A DNA stretch of 64,000 bases, taken from positions 1 to 64,000 of the forward strand of contig NZ_JBHSUL010000027.1 in assembly GCF_042660675.1 (NCBI RefSeq), given 5' to 3'. Shown here in pieces: positions 35,538 through 45,113 of this stretch. The first letter of the stretch is position 1; every line of letters begins with the position of its first letter. The position numbers were made by a program, and so were the translations under genes. The notes under the pieces are model-generated. The model did not search any database. It had not been told where the DNA came from and saw only the letters and a program-made list of their open reading frames with translations. The stretch is from Marinilactibacillus sp042660675 (GTDB lineage: Bacteria; Bacillota; Bacilli; Lactobacillales; Carnobacteriaceae_A).

Positions 35538-36581
35538 TTGTTGAATAAAGAAATCAGACAATTAAACAAATTTGATTATGACCAATACAAATCTATGCAA
35601 ACTGGATTAGAAGATGATTATATGCTTACAGCATACCCTAGCCTTACAGACGGAGATAATAGATTGTTCGGCTTATTTATAGACGAACAGTTAGTCAGCA
35701 CTGCGGGGTATACTATCTTTGCAAATCATTTCATTATGCTCGGCCGATTAAGAAGCGATGTTCGTTTTCGTGGGAAAAATTACGCTACTGAAATTCTTCA
35801 GTATGTTAAGGAATTGTCACTTCAATTACCTGAAGTGGTATTCGTAGGCGCGAACACAGAAAAGCATAATCTACCCGCTCAAAAAGTATTAAGTAAAATC
35901 GGTCTACCTCATGTAATTACTTTGTACGCTGCACAGACCACAGACCTTTCTTTATTGGTATCCGACGAAGATTCTACTGTTTGGACTAAGTTTACAGATC
36001 TTGGCCGCAAGCAGAATTGGTTGGCTCAAACTTATTTAAGTGATTCTTTTTCTAAAAAGATCTTTCCTTTTGAAGCTTATTATCCCTTCCCTGCCTCAGA
36101 AAAACTCTTCAATGAAGAACTTCTAGGGAAGTGGAATTTCTATGAAAACGAAGATCAATCCCGTTACGTTATTTTGTGCGAAGAAGATAAAGGTGGTCAT
36201 TACCTGCATGTAATTTATCCTTGGGATGATTTCACTCAACAAAAAGCTTTATGGAATACGGTTCAATCCAATTATTCCAAAACACTTCTAGAAAATTCAG
36301 AAACCATTGTCTGGATAGATTTAACAGAAACTGAAGCCGAGTTGCTTCCAAATAACCATCCTTTTGAACTTCCTTCTCCTTGGATGCTTCATGGCGTCAG
36401 CGGTGAGGCTCGTAAAAACTCTGAGTATCCAAAATCCGTCGATGCTTCTTTATCAGAAGCTTATCGATCGATTGAATTCTTGGAAAACGAGCTCAAAGAA
36501 TTGGAAAATGAACTAGATGAAAAAATTAAGAAAGCAAATGAAATCGAACATAGTTTAAAAGAAATGGATTCTAACAATTAA
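35538..36581 (+). CDS. GNAT-related protein with C-terminal coiled coil
   Basis: A 347-residue protein. About 1-140 is an acetyltransferase domain with LGRLRSDVRFRGKNYATEIL as motif A. The middle region is an unassigned domain (WNFYENEDQSRYVILCEED ... YLHVIYPWDDF), and 310-345 is a heptad-rich coiled coil. The start is TTG at 35538 or 35541; the SD GGAGG lies in the end of the upstream gene, so translation is coupled. The substrate is unknown. The upstream gene also encodes a GNAT, so they may act together. Confidence 0.8.
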   Translation: MLNKEIRQLNKFDYDQYKSMQTGLEDDYMLTAYPSLTDGDNRLFGLFIDEQLVSTAGYTIFANHFIMLGRLRSDVRFRGKNYATEILQYVKELSLQLPEVVFVGANTEKHNLPAQKVLSKIGLPHVITLYAAQTTDLSLLVSDEDSTVWTKFTDLGRKQNWLAQTYLSDSFSKKIFPFEAYYPFPASEKLFNEELLGKWNFYENEDQSRYVILCEEDKGGHYLHVIYPWDDFTQQKALWNTVQSNYSKTLLENSETIVWIDLTETEAELLPNNHPFELPSPWMLHGVSGEARKNSEYPKSVDASLSEAYRSIEFLENELKELENELDEKIKKANEIEHSLKEMDSNN

Positions 36582-36587
36582 AAGAAA

Positions 36588-36630
36588 CTAAAAGAACGAT
36601 TCCCTAACTTAAAAGGGAATCGTTCTTTTC
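36588..36630. terminator. Bidirectional terminator after the GNAT pair
   Basis: AAAAGAACGATTCCC and its complement around a 10-nt loop, flanked by A- and T-runs; it separates convergent genes. Confidence 0.88.
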
Positions 36631-38328
36631 TTATAAAGCTTTATCGTCTACTTGATCTAATTCTACTTCAATCGCTTTGATCACATCACTTAACGACCCT
36701 TCTTCAAACGGTGAGCGAAGCTTAGCTGTTTCAATGATTTCTAAGAAACTTTGCGTTCCACCAACACGGCAAATTTCCATGTAATCGTTCCAGGCATCTT
36801 TATCTTGATCTATCAACGAACGCTTCCAGAATTGGAGTGCACAAACTTGCGCTAGCGTATAATCAATATAATAAAATGGTGATTCAAAGATATGTCCTTG
36901 ACGATACCAAAAAGTTCCTTTGTCAAGGAAGGCACTATCAGAAAAATCTCTTTCAGGTAGATAGTCTTTTTCTAACTTTCTCCAAGTTGCTTTTCTTTCT
37001 TCTATACTCATTTCAGGATGTTCATAAACTTCATGTTGGAAGTGATCGACTAATACACCATACGGTAAAAAGCGCAGTGCTCCACTTAAATGGTCAAACT
37101 TATACTTCTCTGTCTGATCCTTAAAGAAGAGTTCCATCCAAGGATAAGTGAAAAATTCCATACTCATTGAATGGATCTCACAACTTTCATAAGTTGGAAA
37201 GACGATTTCTGGTTGCTTGATCCAACGAGATTCAAATACTTGGAATGCATGCCCTGCTTCATGAGTCAGAACATCGATATCTCCAGAAGTACCATTGAAG
37301 TTCGCAAAGATAAACGGTGAGTCATAATCAGGTATATACGTACAATACCCACCACTGGCTTTTCCTTCTTTTGAAAGTAAATCAACGAGTTCTTTGTCAA
37401 ACATAAAGTCGATAAATGTACCCGTTTCTTCCGATAACTCATGATACATCTTTTTCCCTTGTTCAATAATATAATTTGGATCCCCTTGAGGAATTGGATT
37501 CCCATCCAAGAATTGAAGGGGTGTATCATAATGTTTCATGTCTGAAATTCCAATACGCTCTGCTTGCCTTTGAGCCAGTTTCGTTGTGACCGGTACAACA
37601 TAATCAAGTACTTGTTTTCGGTAAACTTCCACCATATCGCGGTTATAGTCATATCTCTTCATTCTCACATAAGCCAACTCAACAAAATCTTTAAAGCCTA
37701 AAGTTTTTGCAATTTGGTCTCTGACTTTCACCAATTGATCATAAAGTTCATCAAGTTTGGCTTCATTTTCTTCAAAAAAGCTCCACTGTGCATCAGTTGC
37801 CGACTTTCTAACATCTCTATCTGTATCCTGTAAATATGGTCCAAATTGAGAAAGGTTCAGTTTTTTGCCATCATATTCAACATTTGCAGAAGCAATCAGT
37901 TTTTGATAATCACTACTTAACTGGTTTTCTTTTTGAAGTAGTGTGATAGCAGACGCATCGAAAGCATCTAATTCGTATTGCATATTTTGAATAAAGGTTT
38001 TTGGAAAATGTGTTTTTAGCTGTTCGTAAAAACCAGATTCTGTCACGGCTTTATAGAAACGTGTATCTACTTCTTGGAACAAAGGTAGATGTTCGTTCCA
38101 AAAATGATCCTCTTCTTCATAATAAGCATCTTTCGTATCGATCGAGTAACGAATAGATGCAATGTTTATCATCGTTTCGAGCGTCGACATTTGTTCAGAC
38201 ATTTTCTGGATCGATTCTATAACACTTTCTAGTGCTTCTGCTTGTTCTAAGGTTTCAATGATTGTGTTTGCTTTTTCTTTATAAGCTTCAAAATCTGGTC
38301 GTTCATAAGTATAATCTGTAAATTTCAA
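36631..38328 (-). CDS. M3 family oligoendopeptidase
   Basis: A 565-residue PepF-like zinc metallopeptidase that degrades oligopeptides in the cytoplasm. The catalytic motif is HEAGH (DVLTHEAGHAFQVFE, about 355), with the third ligand Glu in YESCEIHSMSMEFF. No signal peptide. It is shorter than classical PepF (~600) and matches the M3 clade often annotated oligoendopeptidase F family. SD GGGGGAG. Confidence 0.92.
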   Translation of the reverse strand: MKFTDYTYERPDFEAYKEKANTIIETLEQAEALESVIESIQKMSEQMSTLETMINIASIRYSIDTKDAYYEEEDHFWNEHLPLFQEVDTRFYKAVTESGFYEQLKTHFPKTFIQNMQYELDAFDASAITLLQKENQLSSDYQKLIASANVEYDGKKLNLSQFGPYLQDTDRDVRKSATDAQWSFFEENEAKLDELYDQLVKVRDQIAKTLGFKDFVELAYVRMKRYDYNRDMVEVYRKQVLDYVVPVTTKLAQRQAERIGISDMKHYDTPLQFLDGNPIPQGDPNYIIEQGKKMYHELSEETGTFIDFMFDKELVDLLSKEGKASGGYCTYIPDYDSPFIFANFNGTSGDIDVLTHEAGHAFQVFESRWIKQPEIVFPTYESCEIHSMSMEFFTYPWMELFFKDQTEKYKFDHLSGALRFLPYGVLVDHFQHEVYEHPEMSIEERKATWRKLEKDYLPERDFSDSAFLDKGTFWYRQGHIFESPFYYIDYTLAQVCALQFWKRSLIDQDKDAWNDYMEICRVGGTQSFLEIIETAKLRSPFEEGSLSDVIKAIEVELDQVDDKAL

Positions 38329-38450
38329 GTTTTTTCTCCCCCAACAAAAAAATTATGTTTACAAAAATAGTATAGCACAGTCAGAATTTGAAAGATGCCT
38401 AATAATCTTATCTTTATTCATCATTCAGCTTAATTTTACATTGATTTGTT

Positions 38451-38467
38451 ATGAAATAAAATTTCAT
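38451..38467. promoter_or_regulatory. Palindromic operator candidate upstream of the PTS EIIBC gene
   Basis: ATGAAAT-AAA-ATTTCAT. Its core, TGAAA-N5-TTTCA, is the kind of site bound by RpiR/MurR-family regulators. It ends 32 bases before the -35. Confidence 0.4.
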
Positions 38468-38499
38468 ATAAATAATATATAAAGTGAAAAGGATTTTTA

Positions 38500-38548
38500 T
38501 TGATTTTCTCGAGTAATCTGATACGATAAGGTCATAGAAACCGTTACA
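38500..38548 (+). promoter_or_regulatory. Promoter of the PTS EIIBC gene with a cre-like site
   Basis: TTGATT (38500-38505), 16-base spacer, TACGAT (38522-38527). TAGAAACCGTTACA (38535-38548), just at the transcription start, matches 11 of 14 bases of the strong cre TGTAAACGGTTACA, a position suited to CcpA repression. Confidence 0.5.
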
Positions 38549-38575
38549 TAAAATTTACACAAGGAGGCGTTAATC

Positions 38576-40039
38576 GTGGTAAAACATGATGAGAAAAAAC
38601 TTGCTCAAGAAATTTACGAGCAAATTGGCGGAACAAGTAATGTGCATTCATTGATCAACTGTATGACTCGAGTAAGGGTCGATATAAAAGATCCAAGTAA
38701 AGTGAACGATGATAAGGTAAAGCAGATTAATGGTGTACTTGGAACTGTAGAAGAAGATACGTATCAGATCATTTTAGGCCCTGGACTAGCTGCTAAAGTA
38801 GCCAATGAAATGGGGGACATTGCAAACTTAGCTGTTGGAGAAGAAGATACCCCTTCTGAGGACCAGGCATTGTTTTCCAAAGATACAGACAACCTGGACC
38901 AATTGGCTGCCGAAAACAAAGCCGCTCACAAAAATAAACATAATCCTCAGACCCCTCTCAAAAAGGTTTTACGTTCCATAGCAAGTATATTTATTCCTTT
39001 AATTCCCGCATTTGTTGGAGCAGGAATTATTGGCGGTATCGCCTCTGTCTTTTCTAATTTATTAAGAGCTGAAGTGATATCGGGAGAAAACTGGCAGTAT
39101 TTTGTATTGGTTGCAGGTATTATTCAGCAAGGGTTATTTGGATATTTAAATATATATGTAGGAATCAATGCAGCTAAAGTATTTAAAGCTACTGAAGGAT
39201 TAGGCGGTATTATCGGTGGGGTCGTTTACCTGACCGGTATGATACCTGAAATGCCCTTACCCAATATCTTTACGGGAGAACCCTTAACACCTAATCAAGG
39301 CGGTATCATCGGCGTTATTCTAGCTGTATGGATTCTTTCATTATTAGAAAGACAATTACGTAAAGTTGTTCCTAATTCAATTGATATTATTGTGACACCT
39401 ACGATTTCTTTACTTGTCGTCGGTTTGGCTACGATATTTCTGATTATGCCATTAGCTGGTTTCGTGTCGGCAAATCTTGTTGGTATGATAAATTGGATCC
39501 TCGGTGTCGGCGGTGCATTTGCTGGTTTTGTATTAGGATCACTCTTCTTGCCAATGGTTATGTTCGGCTTACATCAAGTATTAACACCGATTCATGTGAC
39601 CATGATCGAACAGACCGGTTCTACGCAACTCTTACCTATACTGGCAATGGCTGGTGCGGGCCAGGTAGGTGCAGCATTTGCCATACTTGTACGTGCACGT
39701 AAAAACAAACAACTGACTACAATGATCAAAGGTGCGTTACCGGTTGGTATTCTTGGAATCGGAGAACCACTAATTTACGCAGTAACCCTTCCGCTCGGTA
39801 AACCATTTATCACCGCTTGTATTGGCGGTGGTATTGGCGGTGCCGTCATTGGGCTATTCGGTGGTGTTGGTGCAAGTGCCATCGGTCCAAGTGGTGTGGC
39901 ACTCATCCCATTAATTGTGAACAATCTTTGGTGGGCTTATGTGTTAGGATTACTAGCAGCTTATGCTGGTGGATTTGTTGCAACTTATTTCTTTGGCATT
40001 CCAAAAGACGCCATGGAACCTTCTGTCGTTTCTTTATAA
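38576..40039 (+). CDS. PTS system EIIBC component, glucose superfamily (MurP-like)
   Basis: A 487-residue sugar permease. The N-terminal EIIB domain (1-~85) carries the phosphorylated Cys in LINCMTRVRV (Cys30). A linker leads to the ten-helix EIIC domain (~120-480) with the GIGEPLIYAV sugar-binding loop. No EIIA domain is fused or adjacent, so it relies on a Glc-type EIIA elsewhere, as MurP does. Similarity and the upstream RpiR-type palindrome suggest N-acetylmuramic acid, but trehalose/sucrose-type relatives cannot be excluded and no murQ is near. It starts with GTG after AAGGAGGCG. Confidence 0.85.
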   Translation: MVKHDEKKLAQEIYEQIGGTSNVHSLINCMTRVRVDIKDPSKVNDDKVKQINGVLGTVEEDTYQIILGPGLAAKVANEMGDIANLAVGEEDTPSEDQALFSKDTDNLDQLAAENKAAHKNKHNPQTPLKKVLRSIASIFIPLIPAFVGAGIIGGIASVFSNLLRAEVISGENWQYFVLVAGIIQQGLFGYLNIYVGINAAKVFKATEGLGGIIGGVVYLTGMIPEMPLPNIFTGEPLTPNQGGIIGVILAVWILSLLERQLRKVVPNSIDIIVTPTISLLVVGLATIFLIMPLAGFVSANLVGMINWILGVGGAFAGFVLGSLFLPMVMFGLHQVLTPIHVTMIEQTGSTQLLPILAMAGAGQVGAAFAILVRARKNKQLTTMIKGALPVGILGIGEPLIYAVTLPLGKPFITACIGGGIGGAVIGLFGGVGASAIGPSGVALIPLIVNNLWWAYVLGLLAAYAGGFVATYFFGIPKDAMEPSVVSL

Positions 40040-40047
40040 AAATCCAC

Positions 40048-40085
40048 AAAACGGCAGTATTCTCAACTTGAATACTGCCGTTTTT
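40048..40085 (+). terminator. Terminator after the PTS EIIBC gene
   Basis: AAAACGGCAGTATTC with its exact complement, 7-nt loop, then TTTTT. Confidence 0.9.
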
Positions 40086-40195
40086 ATGTGCTTAAATCTA
40101 AGCGCTTCTGTAAAGTAAGCCTTTATTTGTGTTAAACTATAAGGACCGACAAGCAAAATACTCATCATTCACATAGGAAAAAAGGAGTGAACGAA

Positions 40196-41479
40196 TTGGA
40201 CTTGAATCAGAACCTCAACTTATCTCAACGACAACAACTCAGTCCTATCCTACTACAGAAAATTCAGATACTCAACTTTAACCAAGATGAATTAATCGCA
40301 TATTTGAATTCAAAAGCACTTGAAAATCCGTTTATAGAAGTTAAGCTTCCTCGTACTCTCTCTGAAGTGACTCCAGTTGATCAAGATATGGGCTGGATAC
40401 CTGATAACCGTAAAAGTTTAAGAGATCACTTAATAGAACAAGTTTTACTCACTTATAGAGATACATTGATTCGAGAAATGATTTTCTGGTGGATCAATCA
40501 GTTAGACCAAAAAGGATACTCTACAAAATCGATTGAAGAAGCTGTTGAAGAAACGAAAACCGATAAAACTTTATTGTTGGATGCACTGGTTTTACTTCAA
40601 CAACTTGAACCAGCCGGAATCGCTGCTCGTTCTCTACAGGAATCTTTGATGCTCCAAACTGAACGTGATCATACTGCTCCAGAAACAGCGTATATCATTC
40701 TAGAAGAATCTTTTCAGGATTTAGCGGACCGCAAATGGAAATGGATTGCAGATAGATATAGGATTTCTCTCCAAGAAGTCCAATCTGTTTTCGATTATAT
40801 TAAACGATTAGATCCTTCTCCCGGTGAGCAGTTTCAAAGTGATTTGGATACCACCATCAGGCCGGACTTGATTGTTCAAATTAAAAATCAACATTTGATC
40901 ATCAAAGAAGCAAAACTAAACACACCTGTCTTATCTTTTGATCAAGACTATGTATCCGGACTAAACGACCATAGTGATAAAGAAGTCCACTCTTATATCA
41001 AAGATAAGAAACAAGAATATCAGAATTTGCAAGAGAGTTTGAAACAGCGAAATGAAACCATTTTGCGTGTGGGTACTGCTATCGTAAACAGACAAAAAGC
41101 TTTCTTTTTTGATAAAACGAGTCCGCTTCAGTCTCTTCAGCTTAGTGAATTGGCTAAAGAATTGGATTTACATGAATCTACAATCAGCAGAACAATCAAT
41201 GGTAAGTATATCCAGACTGACTTTGGAACATACGAATTTAAGTTCTTTCTATCCAGAAAGCTTCAAAACGAAGGAGCCGATTCCCTATCGACGCATTCTG
41301 TTCAACAGAAACTACAAAACCTGATTGCAAATGAAAATAAAGAAAAACCATTATCCGATCAAAAACTCGTCGATCTACTTGCTGAAGATGACATTACGAT
41401 TTCCAGAAGAGCTGTTACAAAATATCGTAAACAGCTTAATATTCCCGCTTCTTCTAAACGAAAACGATTTGATTCATAA
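40196..41479 (+). CDS. rpoN: RNA polymerase sigma-54 factor
   Basis: A 427-residue sigma-54. Region I (LSQRQQLSPILLQKIQIL) binds the activator. The core-binding domain follows, then the HTH that reads the -12 element (LAKELDLHESTISRTINGKY). The C-terminal RpoN box (ISRRAVTKYRKQLNIP) reads -24. A GTG at 40187 lies inside the SD, so TTG 40196, eight bases after GGAG, is chosen. A weak cre-like palindrome (AAGCGCTT core at 40099-40107) is in its promoter region. The only perfect sigma-54 promoter seen in the window is that of the adjacent mannose PTS operon. Confidence 0.95.
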   Translation: MDLNQNLNLSQRQQLSPILLQKIQILNFNQDELIAYLNSKALENPFIEVKLPRTLSEVTPVDQDMGWIPDNRKSLRDHLIEQVLLTYRDTLIREMIFWWINQLDQKGYSTKSIEEAVEETKTDKTLLLDALVLLQQLEPAGIAARSLQESLMLQTERDHTAPETAYIILEESFQDLADRKWKWIADRYRISLQEVQSVFDYIKRLDPSPGEQFQSDLDTTIRPDLIVQIKNQHLIIKEAKLNTPVLSFDQDYVSGLNDHSDKEVHSYIKDKKQEYQNLQESLKQRNETILRVGTAIVNRQKAFFFDKTSPLQSLQLSELAKELDLHESTISRTINGKYIQTDFGTYEFKFFLSRKLQNEGADSLSTHSVQQKLQNLIANENKEKPLSDQKLVDLLAEDDITISRRAVTKYRKQLNIPASSKRKRFDS

Positions 41480-41523
41480 AAAATGCGGTCCATTCTCAAA
41501 TTGAGAATGGACCGCATTTTATT
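41480..41523. terminator. Bidirectional terminator between rpoN and the mannose PTS operon
   Basis: AAAATGCGGTCCATTCTCAA with its complement and almost no loop; A- and T-runs flank it and the genes converge. Confidence 0.9.
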
Positions 41524-41531
41524 TTTAGAAA

Positions 41532-42494
41532 TTATTGTCCAAAGATACCAACAACAAATCCAAGAATACCAATTGCAAATAATCCAAAGATAATTGTGAT
41601 TGGACTAACTTTCTTGCGAAGCAACCACACACAGCCTAGAGTTAATAGTAATGGTGCGATACCTGGTAATAACTGATCTAATGTGTTTTGAAGAGTCGTT
41701 ACTTCTACAGGAGAAGTACTTAAACCACTACGAACATTTTCAGCGAAGTCTCTTAATACGTCTCCAGAAACTTCACCATTATTGAAGCGATCTGCTAATT
41801 CCCCGAAGTTGATGACGTTAGCTGGATCTAATTCAACTTCACTTAATACCAACGGGAAGTTCATTGTAGTCCATCTTGGAACAAGAATACCCATGATAAA
41901 CATACCGAGAACCGAAGCGCCTTGAGTCAATTTCTGCATCAAGCCACCGCTTAAGTTTTGAGTGATGTTACCACCTTGTACATACCCTAATTCTTGTGTG
42001 TACCAGATGAATCCCATACGTAGTATATTCCAAACTAAGAAGAAAATGATTGGTCCTAACCAGTTACCACCTAAAGCTAATGAAGCTGCAAATGCTCCTA
42101 ATACCGGACGAATGGTTGCCCAGAAAATTGGATCTCCAACACCTGCTAGAGGACCCATCATACCAATCTTAACCCCTTGAATCGCTGCATTATCGATATC
42201 TCTACCTGCAGCTTTTTCTTCTTCAAGTGTTAACGTTACACCTAAAATTGGTGAAGACAAGTAAGGGTGAGTATTAAAGAATTCCAAGTGACGTTTTAAA
42301 GCTTGTGCTCTATCTTCTTTTGAAGTGTATAATTTTTTCAAAGCTGGAATCATTGCGTATGCCCAACCGATGTTTTGCATACGTTCAAAGTTCCATGAAG
42401 CTTGAAGGAATTGGCTTCTCCAGGCTACGTGCATACGCTCTTTTTTATTTAATTTGTATTTACTGTTTTCAATATTATCTGCCATGTTTTTCAT
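41532..42494 (-). CDS. manZ: PTS mannose-family EIID component
   Basis: A 320-residue membrane subunit of the Man-type sugar channel. Family segments: MAWRSQFLQASWNFERMQ-type N-terminus (HVAWRSQFLQASWNFE), GVKIGMMGPLAGVGDPIFWAT and C-terminal TM helices. It forms the translocator with EIIC. It is the last gene of the operon, corresponding to mptD of Enterococcus/Listeria. SD AAAGGAG. Confidence 0.95.
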   Translation of the reverse strand: MKNMADNIENSKYKLNKKERMHVAWRSQFLQASWNFERMQNIGWAYAMIPALKKLYTSKEDRAQALKRHLEFFNTHPYLSSPILGVTLTLEEEKAAGRDIDNAAIQGVKIGMMGPLAGVGDPIFWATIRPVLGAFAASLALGGNWLGPIIFFLVWNILRMGFIWYTQELGYVQGGNITQNLSGGLMQKLTQGASVLGMFIMGILVPRWTTMNFPLVLSEVELDPANVINFGELADRFNNGEVSGDVLRDFAENVRSGLSTSPVEVTTLQNTLDQLLPGIAPLLLTLGCVWLLRKKVSPITIIFGLFAIGILGFVVGIFGQ

Positions 42495-42504
42495 CGCTCC
42501 TTTT

Positions 42505-43302
42505 CTAGTAGTCGTTCAAGATATCATCTAGAGGATCTCCACCACCGGAATTTCCTCCGCCACCGCCACCTCGATTAAATTCAGGAGCGAATTGGACATA
42601 TAGTAAAGCTAATACAGTTCCGATAATACCCATTGCGATTAAATTCAATTCAGAAATTGCAGAAAGTGCAAAACCGAGTGCAAAGAAAATCCATACTTTA
42701 GGAGTCGCCATCATATTGATAACCATTGCATAACCTACTGCAACAATAAATCCACCACCGACAGCCATACCACCTGTTAACCATTCTGGTATTGCTTGAA
42801 GAGTCCCTGTAACAAGTGCAGCTGGAACTGCAATAATTAGTGCAGCCGGGATTGCGATACGCAAACCTTGAAGAACAAGTGCACCTAAATGTAATAGTTC
42901 AACGCTTCTAAATGATCCTTCTCTTGCTTTGTTATCTGCAGCATGCGCGATTGCAACTGTCGCTGTACGAACAAAGATTGTTAAAACTTGTCCAGCAATT
43001 GCCAACGGAATTGCTAATGCGATACCTTCAGAAACACTTGCGCCACGCATAGTAACTAAAATAGCTGAAGCAATAGATGCTAATGCAGCATCTGGAGCAA
43101 CTGCTGCTCCAATATTCATCCATGCTAGAGCGATAAACTGAAGCGAACCACCTAACAGAAGACCTTGAGCCGGTTGCCCAGTTGCTAATCCAATTAATGT
43201 ACAAGCAATAATCGGTTGATGAAATTGGAACTCATCTAAGATTCCTTCGACTCCGGCAATAAATGCGATTAATAATACTAATACTATAGATACAATACCC
43301 AT
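42505..43302 (-). CDS. manY: PTS mannose/fructose/sorbose-family EIIC component
   Basis: A 265-residue polytopic membrane subunit with GVEGILDEFQFHQPIIACTLIGL (N-terminus), ALAWMNIGAAVAPDAALAS and a Gly-rich C-terminal tail (FNRGGGGGGNSGGG) just before the end. The Gly-rich tail is common in EIIC of this family. It is 10 bases from manZ. Corresponds to mptC. Confidence 0.95.
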   Translation of the reverse strand: MGIVSIVLVLLIAFIAGVEGILDEFQFHQPIIACTLIGLATGQPAQGLLLGGSLQFIALAWMNIGAAVAPDAALASIASAILVTMRGASVSEGIALAIPLAIAGQVLTIFVRTATVAIAHAADNKAREGSFRSVELLHLGALVLQGLRIAIPAALIIAVPAALVTGTLQAIPEWLTGGMAVGGGFIVAVGYAMVINMMATPKVWIFFALGFALSAISELNLIAMGIIGTVLALLYVQFAPEFNRGGGGGGNSGGGDPLDDILNDY

Positions 43303-43325
43303 GATTATTCTTTACCTCCTTAGTT

Positions 43326-44309
43326 TTAAACCGTTCTCGTCATTTTAGATTTTTTCAATAATTCCCACATGTTCTTGCGTTGATCAGCCGGTACTTTACG
43401 TACATCGAACTTAATACCATGTTCTTTTAATTTCTCAAAAGCGTCCACGTCTTTTTGATCGACTGAAAGTACATTGTTGATCATGACCTTACCTTCAGAG
43501 TGTGCCATAGATCCTACGTTCACTTCTTCAAGCTCTACGCCGCCTTCAACAGCTCTTACAACATCTGTCGGGTTTTCAAACAATAGTAGTGCTTTTGTTT
43601 TACCAAAACGAGGGTCTTTGAAGACTTCAATCATTTTATCAACTGGAACCACATTTGCTTTTACTCCTGGTGGTGCTGCTTGTGTGATCAGCGATTTTCT
43701 AAGATCATCTTGAGCCACATCATCAGAAACAACAATAATACGAGTTGGATTAACATCTTTTGACCAAGCTGTCGCAACTTGTCCATGTAACAGACGTGAA
43801 TCAATACGTGCAAGTCCAATCTTGATTTTACCGTCTCCTACAACAGTACCTTCGGGAAGTGCTTGATTTGGCTCACTGTTTCCATTTGCACTTGCACCTG
43901 ATGTTGCTGGCTGCAATTCTTCCGGTCTAACTTTTACGCTATCTTGTGCAACACCGATAATTGCTGAAGCAATTTCGTGCGCTGACTCCATTGAGAATCT
44001 AGACGTATACGCTTCGATAACCATTGGTAAATTCATGCCGGCAACGATTGCCCATTTTTCTTTGTTCTCTTCGAATAAAGTATTCGCCTGGTTAAATGGT
44101 GTTCCTCCCCATAAATCGACGATAAACAAAATTTCGTCTGTATCAAATGAAGCAATTGCTTTTTCCATTTTTCTACGAATATCGTCTGGTCCTTCACTCG
44201 GCATAAGTGTAACTGCTGCTACATTTTCTTGTTCTCCGATGATCATTGACCCAGATTGCAATATTCCTTCTGCAAACTCTCCGTGGCTTGCTAGGATGAT
44301 TCCTACCAT
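43326..44309 (-). CDS. manX: PTS mannose-family EIIAB component
   Basis: A 327-residue cytoplasmic phosphotransfer protein. EIIA domain (1-~125) with phospho-His9 (ILASHGEFA); Ala/Pro/Ser/Asn-rich hinge (~130-158); EIIB domain with phospho-His175 (RLLHGQVAT). It passes phosphate from HPr to mannose, glucose or related sugars. Corresponds to mptA. SD GGAGGG. A 7-bp hairpin (TATAGCG/CGCTATA) lies directly upstream of the SD, in a 171-base gap after the separate EIIB gene. Confidence 0.95.
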   Translation of the reverse strand: MVGIILASHGEFAEGILQSGSMIIGEQENVAAVTLMPSEGPDDIRRKMEKAIASFDTDEILFIVDLWGGTPFNQANTLFEENKEKWAIVAGMNLPMVIEAYTSRFSMESAHEIASAIIGVAQDSVKVRPEELQPATSGASANGNSEPNQALPEGTVVGDGKIKIGLARIDSRLLHGQVATAWSKDVNPTRIIVVSDDVAQDDLRKSLITQAAPPGVKANVVPVDKMIEVFKDPRFGKTKALLLFENPTDVVRAVEGGVELEEVNVGSMAHSEGKVMINNVLSVDQKDVDAFEKLKEHGIKFDVRKVPADQRKNMWELLKKSKMTRTV

Positions 44310-44314
44310 TGAGT

Positions 44315-44351
44315 TCCCTCCTACCTATAGCGATTGGTAGTTCCGCTATAT
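44315..44351 (-). other. Hairpin immediately before the manX Shine-Dalgarno
   Basis: On the minus strand TATAGCG-N11-CGCTATA, seven perfect pairs, ends about 6 bases before GGAGGG. It could stabilise the processed manXYZ message or modulate its translation relative to the upstream EIIB gene. Confidence 0.45.
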
Positions 44352-44421
44352 ATTTTTTAGTTTCATTGAGCAATCGATTAAATCGATCAATACAAATCCA
44401 CTTTTTATATTTTGAACACGG

Positions 44422-44449
44422 TTTATACACTATAATACTGTCTTCTCAA
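44422..44449 (-). promoter_or_regulatory. Possible internal sigma-A promoter before manX
   Basis: On the minus strand TTGAGA (44449-44444), 16-base spacer, TATAAA (44427-44422), in the 171-base gap between the EIIB gene and manX. It could give sigma-54-independent expression of manXYZ. Confidence 0.4.
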
Positions 44450-44480
44450 GTGTTATGAGAATTCGGATTGTGAAACAAGA

Positions 44481-44969
44481 TCAATCTACTTTCTTCAGAA
44501 CTTCAATTAAATTCTGTTTACGATCACTGGGAACTTTTCTGATTTCCAGCTCAATTCCTTGAAGATTCAAAAACTTGAACGCTTCGATATCCTGATCGTC
44601 AACTGAGATAAAGTTGGTAATCATCTTCTTGCCTTGTGAAAACTTCATTCCACCAATATTGACTGTATCAAGATAAATACCCGCCTTGACTAGTTTTGCC
44701 ACATCTGCCGGATTTGTAAATAAGAGCATCACTTTTACGTTTTCTAATAAGATATGATCCGATACTTCGATGAGCTTTTCAACTGTCATAACATTCGTTT
44801 TCACTTCAGGTGGTGCGGCTTGCTTGAGTAAAAACTTTCTCAACTCACTACTAGCCACTTCGTCGCTGACAACAAGAATTCTGCTGATACCCGTTATTCT
44901 GGTCCAGGTAGTTACAACTTGTCCATGAACCAACCGATCATCGATTCGGGCTAATCTGACATCCATCAT
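44481..44969 (-). CDS. PTS mannose-family EIIB component (first gene of the operon)
   Basis: A 162-residue stand-alone EIIB with phospho-His15 (DRLVHGQVV) and the family core KVMLLFTNPADVAKLVKAG. It duplicates the EIIB half of the EIIAB protein. In Enterococcus faecalis the first gene of mptBACD is such an EIIB, and in Listeria comparable components act in regulating the LevR-type activator; a regulatory role here is inference. SD GGAGGGTGA. It is the first gene after the sigma-54 promoter. Confidence 0.92.
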   Translation of the reverse strand: MMDVRLARIDDRLVHGQVVTTWTRITGISRILVVSDEVASSELRKFLLKQAAPPEVKTNVMTVEKLIEVSDHILLENVKVMLLFTNPADVAKLVKAGIYLDTVNIGGMKFSQGKKMITNFISVDDQDIEAFKFLNLQGIELEIRKVPSDRKQNLIEVLKKVD

Positions 44970-45113
44970 CCAATTTCACCCTCCATTTTCGATCTGATGG
45001 CATCCTCCTTTCAGTTTGTCACTTGTGAATGGATATTCTCAAACGCCCCTCTAGAATTAGAGTGGTGAATTTAAATAATCCACTGACTGATTATCTGTGC
45101 TCACTTAACTATA

